Shown here piece after piece: positions 52,948 through 63,011 of a stretch of 64,000 nucleotides of DNA. A program made the translations under genes and the position numbers. The stretch's first letter is position 1. Each line of letters starts with the position of its first letter. Source of the DNA: Clostridiales bacterium (GTDB taxonomy: Bacteria; Bacillota; Clostridia; Christensenellales; Aristaeellaceae); contig JALFVL010000004.1 of NCBI GenBank assembly GCA_022787165.1, positions 1-64,000 of the forward strand, given 5' to 3'. The notes beneath the pieces were generated by a model that was not told the origin of the DNA, did no database searches, and was given only the letters and a program-made list of their open reading frames with translations.

Positions 52948-53397
52948 TCACCGGATAATGCCGCGAAAGCGGCGCATGACCGCATCCACGTCTTCATTGG
53001 AACGAACGATCACGAGAATCGTGTTGTCGCCTGCGATGGTGCCCAGCACCTCTGGCCACTTGAGGCAGTCCACCGCCTCGCCGGCGACATGCGCGCTGCC
53101 CGGCAGCGTCCTGATGACGATCAGGTTATTCGCGCTGTCCATGCTGACGACAGAATCCGACAGCATGCGGATCAGGCGATCATTGGTGCCCTGCTCCTCC
53201 TTATCCATGGTCGCATAGCGGTAGCTTCCGTCCTCCGCGAGCACCTTGAGCAGATGCATCTCCTTGATATCGCGCGAAACGGTGGCCTGCGTCACCAACA
53301 GGCCGCGCTCGCCGAGCGCCTGCGCGAGTTCCTCCTGGGTCTGAATGCTTTGGCTCTCCACGATTTCGCGGATCAAAGCCTGTCGTCTCGCCTTCAT
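52948..53397 (-). CDS. argR: Arginine repressor ArgR
   Basis: 149 aa. N-terminal winged helix (MKARRQALIREIVESQSIQT, TQATVSRDIKEMHLLKV) and C-terminal arginine-binding and hexamerisation domain ending with GTIAGDNTILVIVRSNEDVD. With arginine it controls arginine synthesis and breakdown genes, none of which are in this window. It lies 16 bases after nadK. Confidence 0.96.
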   Translation of the reverse strand: MKARRQALIREIVESQSIQTQEELAQALGERGLLVTQATVSRDIKEMHLLKVLAEDGSYRYATMDKEEQGTNDRLIRMLSDSVVSMDSANNLIVIRTLPGSAHVAGEAVDCLKWPEVLGTIAGDNTILVIVRSNEDVDAVMRRFRGIIR

Positions 53398-53413
53398 GCG
53401 GGAACCTCCTTGT

Positions 53414-54298
53414 TCACAGACTCCACTGCGAAAGCTTGTCCTTCAGCAGCGAAAAGAAATTTCTCTCCTTGGGGAAACGGATCAGCAGCGCGTCATGCGG
53501 CGAGCGGATGATCGTAATCTGTTCCTGGTTGAGCATCTGACAGATGGGCTGCCCGTCGATGGAAAGGCGGATGCCTTCCCGCATCTCCTTCATATCGATG
53601 CGCAGCGTGATTCGCTCCTGACAGGAGAGGACGATCGGCCGCGATTGCAGCGAATGCGGACAGATCGGGTTGAGCACAAAGCAGGGCACATCCGGGCTGA
53701 CGATCGGGCCGCCCGCCGAGAGGGAATACGCCGTCGAGCCCGTCGGGCTGGCGACGACGACGCCGTCGGCGATATAGTGATCCACGAGCGTCTGCCCCAC
53801 AAACGCGTCCAGCGCGATCATCCGTTGCGAAAGCCCGCGGGAAATCGAAACCTCGTTGGTCGCGAACGCGGAAACCGACTGCCCGCCGCACTGCGCGTCC
53901 ACATACAGCATCATTCGGTGCTCGATCTCGTATTCACCACGCCGCAGCAGATCGAGCGCGTCGCCCAGCTCGTCGACCTGCGTCTCCAGCAGGAAGCCCA
54001 GTCTGCCCAGGTTGATGCCCAGCATTGGAATACCGCAGTCAACAAAGCAATCCAGCGCGCGCAGCATGGTTCCGTCCCCGCCGAAGACGAACAGCGCGTC
54101 AACAGACGAATCGCTGGGCCTGTCAAAGAACGTGGCGCCCTCTACCGTCTCCGGAAGGATAGAGCGCAGCTCGGCGCGATCCTCCTCAAAGAAACAGGGC
54201 TCAATCCCCTTCTCCCGGCATAGCGCGGCGCAGCGGCGCACGGCGTCAAACACGGCAGCCTTGTTCCGATTGAGATAGAACAGCACGCGGCGTATCAT
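53414..54298 (-). CDS. nadK: NAD kinase
   Basis: 294 aa. The family motif GGDGT is in FVFGGDGTMLRALD, followed by GINLGRLGFL, the NE-x-SISRG segment, ASPTGSTAYSLSAGGPIV and FVLNPICPHSL. It phosphorylates NAD to NADP. It sits in the conserved order dxs-tlyA-nadK-argR-recN. ATG with AGGAGG upstream. Confidence 0.96.
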   Translation of the reverse strand: MIRRVLFYLNRNKAAVFDAVRRCAALCREKGIEPCFFEEDRAELRSILPETVEGATFFDRPSDSSVDALFVFGGDGTMLRALDCFVDCGIPMLGINLGRLGFLLETQVDELGDALDLLRRGEYEIEHRMMLYVDAQCGGQSVSAFATNEVSISRGLSQRMIALDAFVGQTLVDHYIADGVVVASPTGSTAYSLSAGGPIVSPDVPCFVLNPICPHSLQSRPIVLSCQERITLRIDMKEMREGIRLSIDGQPICQMLNQEQITIIRSPHDALLIRFPKERNFFSLLKDKLSQWSL

Positions 54299-54390
54299 GG
54301 AAACCCTCCTGTCGATTTCTTCGTCGCTGGGCGGCCCGGCAAAATCCCGTCCCGCAGCACTGTGGGGCGTCCTCGCGGCGCCGCGCCGGG

Positions 54391-55209
54391 TCAGCTCTCC
54401 CGCAGGCTTTGATGCGCCTGCTCCACAACAGCGTCGATCTCCTCCAGCGTGACCCGATGCGTCGCCCTCTCCGCCGGCAGGATGTACACGAGAAACTCGA
54501 TGTTCCCCTCCGGTCCCTTGATGGGCGAAAAGGAGAGCGCCTGCGCCCGCCAGCCCATGTCGTTTTCAATGAAGCCCAGAATCTCCCGGATGACGTCGCG
54601 ATGCACCTGCGCGTCGCGAACGACGCCCTTCTTGCCCACGCGCTCCGGCCCGGCCTCAAACTGGGGCTTGATCAGCGAGATAAACGCGCCCTCCTCGCCA
54701 AGAATCCCGGCGGCCGCCGGCAGAATCTTGGTAATCGAGATGAAGGAAACGTCCATCACGCCGAGCGTCGGGCGAAGCGGCAGATCCTCCGGCTTGAGGT
54801 AGCGCGCGTTCGTGCGCTCCATTACGGTCACACGCGGATCGTTGCGCAGCTTCCAGTCGAGCTGTCCATAGCCCACGTCGATCGAATAGACGTGCGCCGC
54901 GCCGTTTTGCAGCAGCACATCCGTAAACCCGCCCGTGGACGCTCCAAGATCCATCGCGACGATCCCCCTGGGATCGACCCCGAAGACCTTAAGCCCCTTT
55001 TCGAGCTTGAGCGCGCCCCGGCTGACATAGCCCGTTCCCGTCTGTCGGACGATCAGCTCGTCCGTGTCGAGCACAGAAACCGACGCCTTGGTCACCTTCG
55101 TCTCGCGGATATAGACGACGCCGGACATGATCAGCGCCTGCGCCTTTTCCCGGCTCGCTGCCAGACCGCGCTCCACCAGCGCAACATCCGCCCTCTTCTT
55201 CTCAGCCAT
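54391..55209 (-). CDS. tlyA: TlyA-family rRNA 2'-O-methyltransferase
   Basis: 272 aa from the ATG at 55209, six bases after AGGAGA. An N-terminal S4 RNA-binding domain (RADVALVERGLAASREKAQALI) precedes an FtsJ-like methyltransferase with MDLGASTGGFTDVLLQNGA and VMDVSFISI. Mycobacterial TlyA methylates 16S and 23S rRNA at cytidine 2'-OH; the name hemolysin is historical. Its start overlaps the dxs stop by 8 bases. Confidence 0.94.
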   Translation of the reverse strand: MAEKKRADVALVERGLAASREKAQALIMSGVVYIRETKVTKASVSVLDTDELIVRQTGTGYVSRGALKLEKGLKVFGVDPRGIVAMDLGASTGGFTDVLLQNGAAHVYSIDVGYGQLDWKLRNDPRVTVMERTNARYLKPEDLPLRPTLGVMDVSFISITKILPAAAGILGEEGAFISLIKPQFEAGPERVGKKGVVRDAQVHRDVIREILGFIENDMGWRAQALSFSPIKGPEGNIEFLVYILPAERATHRVTLEEIDAVVEQAHQSLRES

Positions 55210-57091
55210 CTGTTCTCTCCTGCCTGCCAAGCGCCTGTTCAAAACGCGCGGCAATCTGCTCCGGCATCAGAGCGCATTCCTCCAGCAGCTGTGCAACCGT
55301 CCCATGCGCGACAAACCGGTCGCCGATGCCCAGCATGTCGATCGGCTCGCGCACGCCGTTCATCGCGCAGAGCCTTGCGATCTCCGCCCCAAATCCGCCG
55401 ACAAGCTCGCCCTCCTCCACGACGAACAGCCCGGTCTTTTCCCGGAACAGGCGCGTGAGGCAATCCATATCCATCGGCTTGAGCGAGCAGCAGTCAATCA
55501 CGCCCACGTCATAGCCTTTCTCACGCAGCAGCGCGCTCGCGCGCACTGCATGCTGCGTCATCCGCCCATACGCGAGAATGATATATGCCTTCGAAGGCAC
55601 CATTGTCTGCCATTTGCCGACCTCGAACGTCCGCCCGTCTGCGCTCTGCGCATAGGGTTCAATCCCCTCCTTGGGATACTGCACGACACACGGCCCCTTG
55701 AGCGACAGCGTCGCGCGAACGGCCAGGCGAATCTCCTGCGTATCCCGCGGCGCGAGCAGCGTCAGATTCGGAATGCTCAGCAGCATGGGGACGCTGAGCA
55801 CGCCGTGATGCGTCTTGCCGTCGTCTCCGACGAGGCCGACATGATCCGTCAGAATGCAGACCGGCAGGTCCTGCAAGCAGACGTCATGAATAATCTGATC
55901 GTATGCGCGCTGAAGGAAGGTCGAGTATACGGCAAAATAAGGCCGCATTCCGCCGCGTGCCAGGCCGGCGGCCATGCTGACGGCATGCTGCTCCGCGATG
56001 CCGACATCAAAGAAGCGGTCGGGATAGTAGGTCGCGAACTCGTTCAGACCGGTTCCGCCCGCCATCGCCGCGGTAATCGCGACGACGCGCTCATCCTCCG
56101 CCGCCATGGCCACGAGGGTCTTGCCCGCCGCCTGGGCTGCGCTTTCCTTGCTGCTCTGGTTTCGCTTCAGGCCATTTTCCACACGGAAGGGCGCCACGCC
56201 GTGGAATTTCTCCGGCTGGCGCTCGGCAAGATCGTAGCCATAGCCCTTTTTCGTGATGACGTGGATCATCACGGGCGTGTCACTGATCTGCTTGGCCTCC
56301 TCAAAGACGTGGGTCATTTCCTCGATGTTGTGCCCGTCAAACGGTCCGAGGTACCGAAAGCCCAGTGCCTCAAACAGCTCGCCCTCCGTCACGACGGATT
56401 TGATCATGTTCTTGGCCTTCTCGATTGCCCCGGCAACCGGCTTGCCGACCAACGGGATGCGCTCCAGCCTCTGCTTGATGCGCTTCTTCCCACCATACCA
56501 GGAGGCGCTTGCGCGCAGATGCTTGAAATAAGAGGAGAGCGCGCCGACGTTTTTGGAAATTGACATCTCGTTATCGTTGAGAATGACGATCAGACGGTTA
56601 TGTCCGTTTCCCGCGTCGTTCATCGCCTCATAACACATGCCGCCAGTCAATGCGCCATCTCCGACGATCGCCACCACATGATAGTCCTCATGATGCAGAT
56701 CCCTTGCCCGCGCGAGGCCCAACGCCATCGAGATCGCGGTCGAGGAATGCCCCGTGTCAAAGAGATCGTGCTCGCTCTCCTCGCGGCAGGGGAATCCGCT
56801 CATGCCGTGGTAGGAGCGCAGCGTAGCGAACTGCTCCTGACGCCCGGTGAGCAGCTTGTGCGCGTAAATCTGATGCCCGACGTCAAAGAGAATCTTGTCC
56901 CTCGGGCTGGAAAACGCCCGATGCAGCGCAATCGTCAGCTCAACGTCCCCCAGGTTGGAGGCGAGATGGCCGCCCTGACGCGAAACGGTATCGATAATCG
57001 TCTGACGCAGCTCGGTTGCCAGCTGGGCACACTGCGTCTGATCGAGCTTCTTGACATCCTCCGGGCCGTGAATTTCCGGCAGAATTGCCAT
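55202..57091 (-). CDS. dxs: 1-deoxy-D-xylulose-5-phosphate synthase
   Basis: 629 aa from the ATG at 57091 (AAGGGGGG upstream). Thiamine-diphosphate enzyme: HQIYAHKLLTGR, the ThDP motif GDGALTGGMCYEAMND, DRFFDVGIAEQHAVSMAAG, and the transketolase C-terminal domain. It makes DXP from pyruvate and glyceraldehyde-3-phosphate, entry to the MEP isoprenoid pathway and to thiamine and pyridoxal. It shares the locus with ispA, with the OLE-like RNA and oapA between them. Confidence 0.97.
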   Translation of the reverse strand: MAILPEIHGPEDVKKLDQTQCAQLATELRQTIIDTVSRQGGHLASNLGDVELTIALHRAFSSPRDKILFDVGHQIYAHKLLTGRQEQFATLRSYHGMSGFPCREESEHDLFDTGHSSTAISMALGLARARDLHHEDYHVVAIVGDGALTGGMCYEAMNDAGNGHNRLIVILNDNEMSISKNVGALSSYFKHLRASASWYGGKKRIKQRLERIPLVGKPVAGAIEKAKNMIKSVVTEGELFEALGFRYLGPFDGHNIEEMTHVFEEAKQISDTPVMIHVITKKGYGYDLAERQPEKFHGVAPFRVENGLKRNQSSKESAAQAAGKTLVAMAAEDERVVAITAAMAGGTGLNEFATYYPDRFFDVGIAEQHAVSMAAGLARGGMRPYFAVYSTFLQRAYDQIIHDVCLQDLPVCILTDHVGLVGDDGKTHHGVLSVPMLLSIPNLTLLAPRDTQEIRLAVRATLSLKGPCVVQYPKEGIEPYAQSADGRTFEVGKWQTMVPSKAYIILAYGRMTQHAVRASALLREKGYDVGVIDCCSLKPMDMDCLTRLFREKTGLFVVEEGELVGGFGAEIARLCAMNGVREPIDMLGIGDRFVAHGTVAQLLEECALMPEQIAARFEQALGRQERTDG

Positions 57092-57104
57092 CCTGATCCC
57101 CCCT

Positions 57105-57686
57105 TTATCCTTTCTTCTTTTGCCTCGGCCACTTCTTTTTCGGCGTGCCCTTCCGTTCGAAGAGAGCCATTGCCCTGCCCACAAGCAAAACGATGCTCGA
57201 GCTTCGCTCGATGGCGAGGCCCTTACCGTAGGCCTTGCCGCCGATCATGAACGCCGAGGTAAAGGCCGTGGTCAGCATCGATGCGATGGCGCTGCGCAGG
57301 CCGAACCGCGTCAGATACACCGCAATGACCGCGCCGGCCGAGCCGGAGATGATGCCCACAATGTCGCCCACCACGTCGTTGAGGAGGCTCGAAACGCGCT
57401 CCGCCTTGCGGATCAGATGAAGTGCCTGCCTCGCGCCGGGAATCTTTTTGGAGGCCATCGCAATAAACGGCTGCTCGCTGGCGGAGGTCACAGCCGTACC
57501 GATGACGTCCGTGATGATGCCAATGAGCACCAAAACGATCAGAGAAACCAAAGCGACAAACAGGCCCGCGGACTCGACGAACACGCTGGTCAGCAGCGAC
57601 ATGACCAGAGACAGCCCGAAGGACAGGCAAACGACCGTCAGCACCCATCGCTGCTGACCTTGCTTATTCTTCTCCTTCTTGCTCAC
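57105..57686 (-). CDS. oapA: OLE-associated protein A (OapA)-like membrane protein
   Basis: 193 aa from GTG 57686 (GGAGTGA upstream). An ATG at 57719 opens the same frame, but it lies inside the terminator of the upstream RNA gene, so I reject it. About four membrane helices; LVLIGIITDVIGTAVTSASE, ASKKIPGARQALHLIRKAERVSSLLNDVVGDIVGIISGSAGA and FMIGGKAYGKGLAI match the clostridial CorB/DUF21-like family I associate with OapA. The C-terminus is strongly basic (KGTPKKKWPRQKKK). In Halalkalibacterium, OapA binds OLE RNA and holds it at the membrane. It lies directly downstream of the RNA gene. Confidence 0.82.
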   Translation of the reverse strand: MSKKEKNKQGQQRWVLTVVCLSFGLSLVMSLLTSVFVESAGLFVALVSLIVLVLIGIITDVIGTAVTSASEQPFIAMASKKIPGARQALHLIRKAERVSSLLNDVVGDIVGIISGSAGAVIAVYLTRFGLRSAIASMLTTAFTSAFMIGGKAYGKGLAIERSSSIVLLVGRAMALFERKGTPKKKWPRQKKKG

Positions 57687-57707
57687 AGATGGCTTCACTC
57701 CGATTTG

Positions 57708-57733
57708 AAAAAAGCCCACGAACCTGCGTGGGC
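57708..57733 (-). terminator. Terminator between the OLE-like RNA and oapA
   Basis: Stem GCCCACG (57714-57720) with CGTGGGC (57727-57733), 6-base loop, then six Ts on the minus strand (57708-57713). It marks the 3' end of the RNA and separates it from oapA. Confidence 0.85.
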
Positions 57734-58309
57734 GGATGACAAAAGGAAAGGTGGTGATATAACAAATAAACCTTGCGGCATAGGTTCGGTAGGATTTCCC
57801 CGTCCGTTACTTCCTGTCGCCATAGAAGCGGTTTCCCTTGAAAACGAACGTCACGCCGTCTCCGTGCGCGCGACCGAATTACCACTGAGTCCACACTGTA
57901 ATCTCTGTTATATCCCTGACAGACAGTCTAGGAGCTTTCCTCGGCAGCCTCGGTTCCTTCCTAGCCTCTTTTGCAGCCGGGGTTTCACACAGCGATCGCA
58001 TCGGTTTCCGTAAGCTCTTGGTCACCGTGCGTTGATCCATGATCCACCGCAACCGCTCAAGGCAGGCTACACTGCAGGCAGCTTGTGTACCGCCATGCAG
58101 GTTTTCATGACGCAAAGCCGTCATGCCTCCACGAAAGATGGGTCGAGCTCCGCCATGCCATTGACGGCCGCCCATAATTCTTACTTCCAGCATCAACCCC
58201 CGACTGGGCGTCAGCAGCCAACACCAGAAACTTCATCGATATGCCCTTTAACGGATTTTTAGCCCCGTCTTCAGAAGGAACTTTGCTGACTAGAATACTG
58301 CACCACCTG
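57708..58309 (-). ncRNA. ole: OLE RNA (ornate, large, extremophilic RNA), probable
   Basis: A ~600-nt transcript is predicted from the promoter at 58316-58344 to the terminator at 57708-57733. The interval has no credible ORF; short frames lack ribosome sites and family matches. Length fits OLE RNA (about 600 nt). Location fits too: OLE genes lie in the ispA-dxs isoprenoid/repair cluster directly before oapA, as here. Local structure is visible: a perfect 7-bp hairpin (58106-58112 with 58119-58125) and a longer CTAGGA/TCCTAG-closed segment (about 57926-57964). OLE forms a membrane ribonucleoprotein tied to Mg2+, cold, alcohol and carbon-source adaptation. I could not run a covariance search. 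Confidence 0.8.
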
Positions 58310-58315
58310 TCAGCT

Positions 58316-58344
58316 ATTATACCATGTCTGTCAAGCGCGCGCAA
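58316..58344 (-). promoter_or_regulatory. Promoter of the OLE-like RNA gene
   Basis: TATAAT (58316-58321) with TTGCGC (58339-58344) 17 bases upstream on the minus strand. A closer TTGACA is only 7 bases from the -10 box and is not used in that role. Start expected near 58309. Confidence 0.75.
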
Positions 58345-58380
58345 CAGCCCGCCCGGCCCAATTCTGCGCGCAGTCAACGC

Positions 58381-58848
58381 TCAGGCAACCAGCGCGCCGA
58401 CGAGAATGCCCAGCAGCGCGCCCGCCAGCACCTGAATCGGCGTATGGCCGACGAGCTCCTTGAGCCGCTCCTCGTCAAAGGCCAAGCCATTTCCGGCAAG
58501 CCCCTCGATCAGATGGTTGATCACAGCGGCATTGCGGCCCGTCGAGCGCCGCACGCCCGCCGCGTCATACATGACGACGCCGGCAAAGCAGAAGGCCAGG
58601 CCAAAGATCGTCGAGGAGAATCCCTCCCTAAAGCCGATGGTCGTCACCATGGCGCAGGCCATCGCGGAATGGGAACTCGGCATGCCTCCGGAGCCGAAAA
58701 GGCGCGTATGGTCAAAACGCCTGCTGATCGCCAGCGTCAGGAAGACCTTGAGCGCCTGCGCAATCGCCCAGGCAAGCACGGCGGCCTGTATGGGCCGGTT
58801 CGTTACGATGTCGAGCAAAATATTCACGATTGTCTGTCCCCCAGTCAC
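58381..58848 (-). CDS. Divergent PAP2-family membrane protein (YuiD/DUF212 type)
   Basis: 155 aa from GTG 58848, five bases after GGAGG and overlapping the ispA stop as GTGA. The PAP2-like motifs are SGGMPSSHSAMACA (phosphatase motif with Ser-His) and YDAAGVRRSTGRNAAVIN; four or five membrane helices. Homologues of this clade are often annotated acid phosphatase or undecaprenyl-pyrophosphate-phosphatase-like; activity is unproven. Coupling to ispA suggests a prenyl-phosphate substrate, which is inference. Confidence 0.87.
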   Translation of the reverse strand: MTGGQTIVNILLDIVTNRPIQAAVLAWAIAQALKVFLTLAISRRFDHTRLFGSGGMPSSHSAMACAMVTTIGFREGFSSTIFGLAFCFAGVVMYDAAGVRRSTGRNAAVINHLIEGLAGNGLAFDEERLKELVGHTPIQVLAGALLGILVGALVA

Positions 58849-59759
58849 TTCTTCCTCCCGCGAAGCTGCTGCGCAAACGCCTGCATGAACCAGGCACACT
58901 CGCCAAAGACAGCTATAGCCCGCTCAGCTTCATCCCACAGCGCGCGGGACTTTTCCCGCGAGGCCTGCACCCCCACAAGGGAAGGCCACGTCATTTTTCC
59001 GCGCTGCGCATCCATTCCCGTCTGTTTCCCAAGCTGCCCGGCGTCCCCTTCCACATCGAGCAGATCGTCGTCAATCTGAAATGCCAGGCCCATGCACCGG
59101 CCAAACCGCAGAAGCGCCTCCGTCTGCGCCTCGTCCGCCCCGGCAATGCAGGCAGCCGCCAGCAGCGGCGCCGTCAGCAGATCGGCAGTCTTGTGCGCAT
59201 GGATGTAGGCGAGCCTGCCCGCATCGGGCTGCATGTGCTCACTGAGCAGATCGATGCTCTGCCCCGCGATCATGCCGCTCACGCCGGCTCGCGACGCGAT
59301 CGCCTGCGCGGCAAGCACAAGACCGCGCAGGTTTTCGGGATGCGCAGCCGCGTGGTCAAGCAGGCATTCATAGGCGTAGTTGAGCAGGCCGTCGCCCGCC
59401 AGAATCGCCTGGCCCACACCGTAAACCTTGTGATTGGTCAGACGTCCCCGGCGGTAATCGTCGTCATCCATGCCCGGCAGGTCATCGTGAATCAGTGAAT
59501 AGGTGTGAATCATCTCCAGCGCCGCGGCAGGCACCTTTGCCTGCTCAAGCTCCCCGCCGAGCATCTCGCAGGCCGCCAGCAGCAGCACCGGCCTGACGCG
59601 CTTGCCCCCGGCGAGCAGACTGTAGCGCATCGCCTCGCACAGATGTGCCGGAATGATGCCGTCCTCCCGCGGCAGATCCTCGCGTGTCTGCGGCAGGAGC
59701 TTTTCGATCGTCTCCTCGACCATGCCGACATAGCGGCTGTACTGCTCATGATACGCCAT
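58845..59759 (-). CDS. ispA: Polyprenyl (farnesyl/geranyl) diphosphate synthase
   Basis: 304 aa from the ATG at 59759, seven bases after GGAG. The first aspartate-rich motif is LIHDDLPGMDDDDYRRG and the second FQIDDDLLDVEGD; LLAGGKRVRPVLLLAAC lies near the N-terminus. It condenses IPP with allylic diphosphates, downstream of Dxs in isoprenoid synthesis. The start overlaps the xseB end by 14 bases and the stop overlaps the PAP2-type gene, so the cluster is tightly coupled. Confidence 0.95.
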   Translation of the reverse strand: MAYHEQYSRYVGMVEETIEKLLPQTREDLPREDGIIPAHLCEAMRYSLLAGGKRVRPVLLLAACEMLGGELEQAKVPAAALEMIHTYSLIHDDLPGMDDDDYRRGRLTNHKVYGVGQAILAGDGLLNYAYECLLDHAAAHPENLRGLVLAAQAIASRAGVSGMIAGQSIDLLSEHMQPDAGRLAYIHAHKTADLLTAPLLAAACIAGADEAQTEALLRFGRCMGLAFQIDDDLLDVEGDAGQLGKQTGMDAQRGKMTWPSLVGVQASREKSRALWDEAERAIAVFGECAWFMQAFAQQLRGRKK

Positions 59760-59991
59760 TTTCATTCTCCTCAAACGTTTCAATCTCTGCTGTATCGGGA
59801 TCAATTTTCTCGATCCGCCTGCGGTGCTCCGCCAGCATGCCCTCCAGATGTGCCGCGAGCGCCATGCCTTCCTCGTAGGTCTTCATCGACTGCTCCAGCG
59901 AAAGCCCGCCCGCGTTCATGGAGGCGATCATGGCTTCGAGCGCCGCCACACCCTCTTCAAAGGAAGGCTTTGTCTTTTTTCTTGCCGTCAT
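59746..59991 (-). CDS. xseB: Exodeoxyribonuclease VII small subunit
   Basis: 81 aa. It matches XseB: PSFEEGVAALEAMIASMNAGGLSLEQSMKTYEEGM, a two-helix protein that binds XseA. The ATG overlaps the xseA stop (ATGA), so the subunits are translationally coupled. Confidence 0.95.
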   Translation of the reverse strand: MTARKKTKPSFEEGVAALEAMIASMNAGGLSLEQSMKTYEEGMALAAHLEGMLAEHRRRIEKIDPDTAEIETFEENENGVS

Positions 59992-61194
59992 GCGTGCATC
60001 TCCTTCCTCTGCGTCTCAAGCACCCGCACTCTTGCGCTGCCATCCCTCCATTGCAGCTCAGCCTCATCTCCCACGCCGAGACGGGCGGCGGATTCGACCA
60101 CCTTGTCCCCCTTGCGGACAATCGCGTATCCGCGCGCAAGCACGGCGTAGGGACTCAGCAGCTCCAGCTCACGCTTCTTCTGGGCGACGAGCGCCTCGCG
60201 CTGCACGAGGGCTTGCATCTGAGTCCTGGCAAGCGCCTGCCGAAAACCTTCAAGGCGCGCCGCCTCCCGCTCAACCACGCGCAGCGGGCTCTGCGCCGCC
60301 AGCCTGGCGCGAAGCAGGGAAAGCCGCGCGCCTTCCCGCTCAAGCCGCGTCTGCGCCGCGTCCGAAAGCAGGCTTCTCAATGAAAGCAGACGTGATTGCA
60401 TCTCATCCCGCCGCGGCACAACGCATTCCGCCGCCGCAGAGGGCGTTGGTGCGCGCAGATCCGCCGCCAAGTCGCACAGCGTCACATCCGTCTCATGCCC
60501 AACCGCCGAGACAATGGGCTTGGAGCAGCTCGCCACAGCACGCACGACGCTCTCCTCATTGAACGTAAAGAGATCCTCCATCGAGCCGCCGCCCCGCGCG
60601 ACGATGATCACGCTCACGGCGGGCAGTCGCTCCAGCAGGCGGATGCCGCGTGCAATCTCCTCCGCCGCGCCGACGCCCTGCACGCGAACAGGACAAAGCA
60701 GAATACGCGCCTGCGGATCACGGCGAAGCGAGACGTTCAGGATGTCGCGAATCACGGCGCCCGTCGGCGACGTGACGACGCCGACCGTGTCGACATAGGC
60801 GGGAATCGACTGCTTCGCGGCGGCGTCGAACAGCCCTTCCGCTTCCAGCCTGCCCTTGAGCGCCTGCAGACGCTCATAGAGCACGCCCATGCCCTGCGGA
60901 TGCAGCGCCCGAACGTAGAACTGATACCGGCCACCCCGGGCATAAAGCCCGACGCTGCCCGTCGCGACGGCGCGCATCCCCTCAAACGGCTCCGTCTGAA
61001 GCTGCGCCGCGTCCTCCGCCGTCATCGCGCAGGCGATGGCCGCCTGGTCGTCCTTCATCGTGAAGAAGAGCATCCCCGACTGATGAAACTTGAGGTTGCT
61101 GATCTCGCCCTTCAGATCGACGCGCGCGAGCATCGGATCGAGCTGAAACATCCGGCGGACGTATTCGTTGAGCTGGGAGACGCTCAGCGTCAGG

Positions 61195-61220
<26 letters not shown>
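59988..61220 (-). CDS. xseA: Exodeoxyribonuclease VII large subunit
   Basis: 410 aa. An N-terminal OB-fold domain ([35 protein letters not shown]) precedes the catalytic domain with [42 protein letters not shown] and PTPSAAAE. Exo VII degrades single-stranded DNA from both ends to oligonucleotides. The start overlaps folD by 26 bases; a GTG at 61205 is an alternative. Neither has a clear ribosome site. Confidence 0.95.
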
Positions 61221-62043
<823 letters not shown>

Positions 62044-62057
62044 ATTTTTCCCTCTCT

Positions 62058-63011
62058 TCAGTTCGATTGATTCTCCCGGTACGCCCTGGCGCCGAGCAGC
62101 GCGACACCAACAGCATTGTCCCCCGAAAGCTCCGGTCGGGCAAAGCACAGCCTGCATGGCAGACCGCGCTTTTTCGCCCGGCTGAGCATCATGTCCTTCA
62201 AAAGCCCGGAGGAGGCGACGCCGCCTGCCAGCAGCGCCTGACGGCACCCGGTTTCCCCGCAGGCAGCCTCGATCATCCGCAGGATCGACCTGCTCAGAAA
62301 GTCAAATACCTCACAGGCGATGTCCTCCCGCCCAAGCTCGCCCTGCTCAAGCCATCGCGCCGTCTTGTTTTCCGCGCCGGCGAGGTTGCAGCTCATTCCC
62401 TTGATGGAAACGCCGATTCTGCCCTGCGCCGCTCCCTGCATCGCCAGGCGCTCCAGCGCCGGCCCTGCCGGAAATCCAAGGCCCATCCGCACCCCCGTCC
62501 TGTCGACGAGCTGCCCGGCGTGCAGGTCGAGGCTGCCGCCCAGCAGCGTCAGCTTCCCGTCGCGGACAAGCAGCAGCTCGGTCGTCCCGCCGGAGAGATG
62601 CAGCGCCAGGAAAGGCCTGGAATCGTCAATGCCTGAATCGACCAGCGCCGCGCGGATGTGCCCCTCCTGATGGCTCACAGGATAAAAAGGCGCGCGCAAC
62701 AATGCCGCCGCTGCGCGCGCCTGACTCTCACCCGCACGAAAGACGGGCATATAGGATTCCTCCGCCGGCCGGGGACGGATGCTGGCAGCTACTGCGCAGA
62801 TTTCCGCCTGCGGCGCCGCTTCCATCACGCCTGCGATCATCTGCGGCAGATTCTTGACATGCTGAAACAGGCCCTGCGACTGCTGAAGGCCACGTTCGCC
62901 GGCTTCAACCGTGAGCAGACGCCGGCAGGAAGCGAGAAGCTCCCCCTCAGGCGTTACCAGCGCAGCCGAGGTCGTGTAGCAGCTCGTGTCAATACCCAGA
63001 ACAGCCTTCAC
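62058..63011 (-). CDS. TsaD/Kae1-like (M22 family) protein, second-copy type
   Basis: 317 aa from GTG 63011, which overlaps the nusB stop (GTGA). ASKHA-fold with the H-x-x-x-H metal motif ([11 protein letters not shown]) and the glycine-rich [16 protein letters not shown]. True TsaD is ~340 aa and has an HMEGH motif; this shorter variant is a paralogue seen in the nusB-folD cluster of Clostridia. Its role in tRNA t6A synthesis is uncertain and another tsaD is probably elsewhere in the genome. Confidence 0.85.
   Translation of the reverse strand: MKAVLGIDTSCYTTSAALVTPEGELLASCRRLLTVEAGERGLQQSQGLFQHVKNLPQMIAGVMEAAPQAEICAVAASIRPRPAEESYMPVFRAGESQARAAAALLRAPFYPVSHQEGHIRAALVDSGIDDSRPFLALHLSGGTTELLLVRDGKLTLLGGSLDLHAGQLVDRTGVRMGLGFPAGPALERLAMQGAAQGRIGVSIKGMSCNLAGAENKTARWLEQGELGREDIACEVFDFLSRSILRMIEAACGETGCRQALLAGGVASSGLLKDMMLSRAKKRGLPCRLCFARPELSGDNAVGVALLGARAYRENQSN

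Noticed and set aside
57708-58309. RNase P RNA, tmRNA, SRP RNA or a group II intron as the identity of the gap
   Set aside because: A GAGGAAAG string recalls RNase P, but the surrounding conserved blocks do not follow. No tmRNA ends and no intron domain V were seen; gene order favours OLE RNA.
57879-58377. Minus-strand ORFs of 90 and 105 codons inside the 660-bp gap before oapA
   Set aside because: They lack ribosome sites and family features, overlap each other, and lie inside the predicted RNA transcript.
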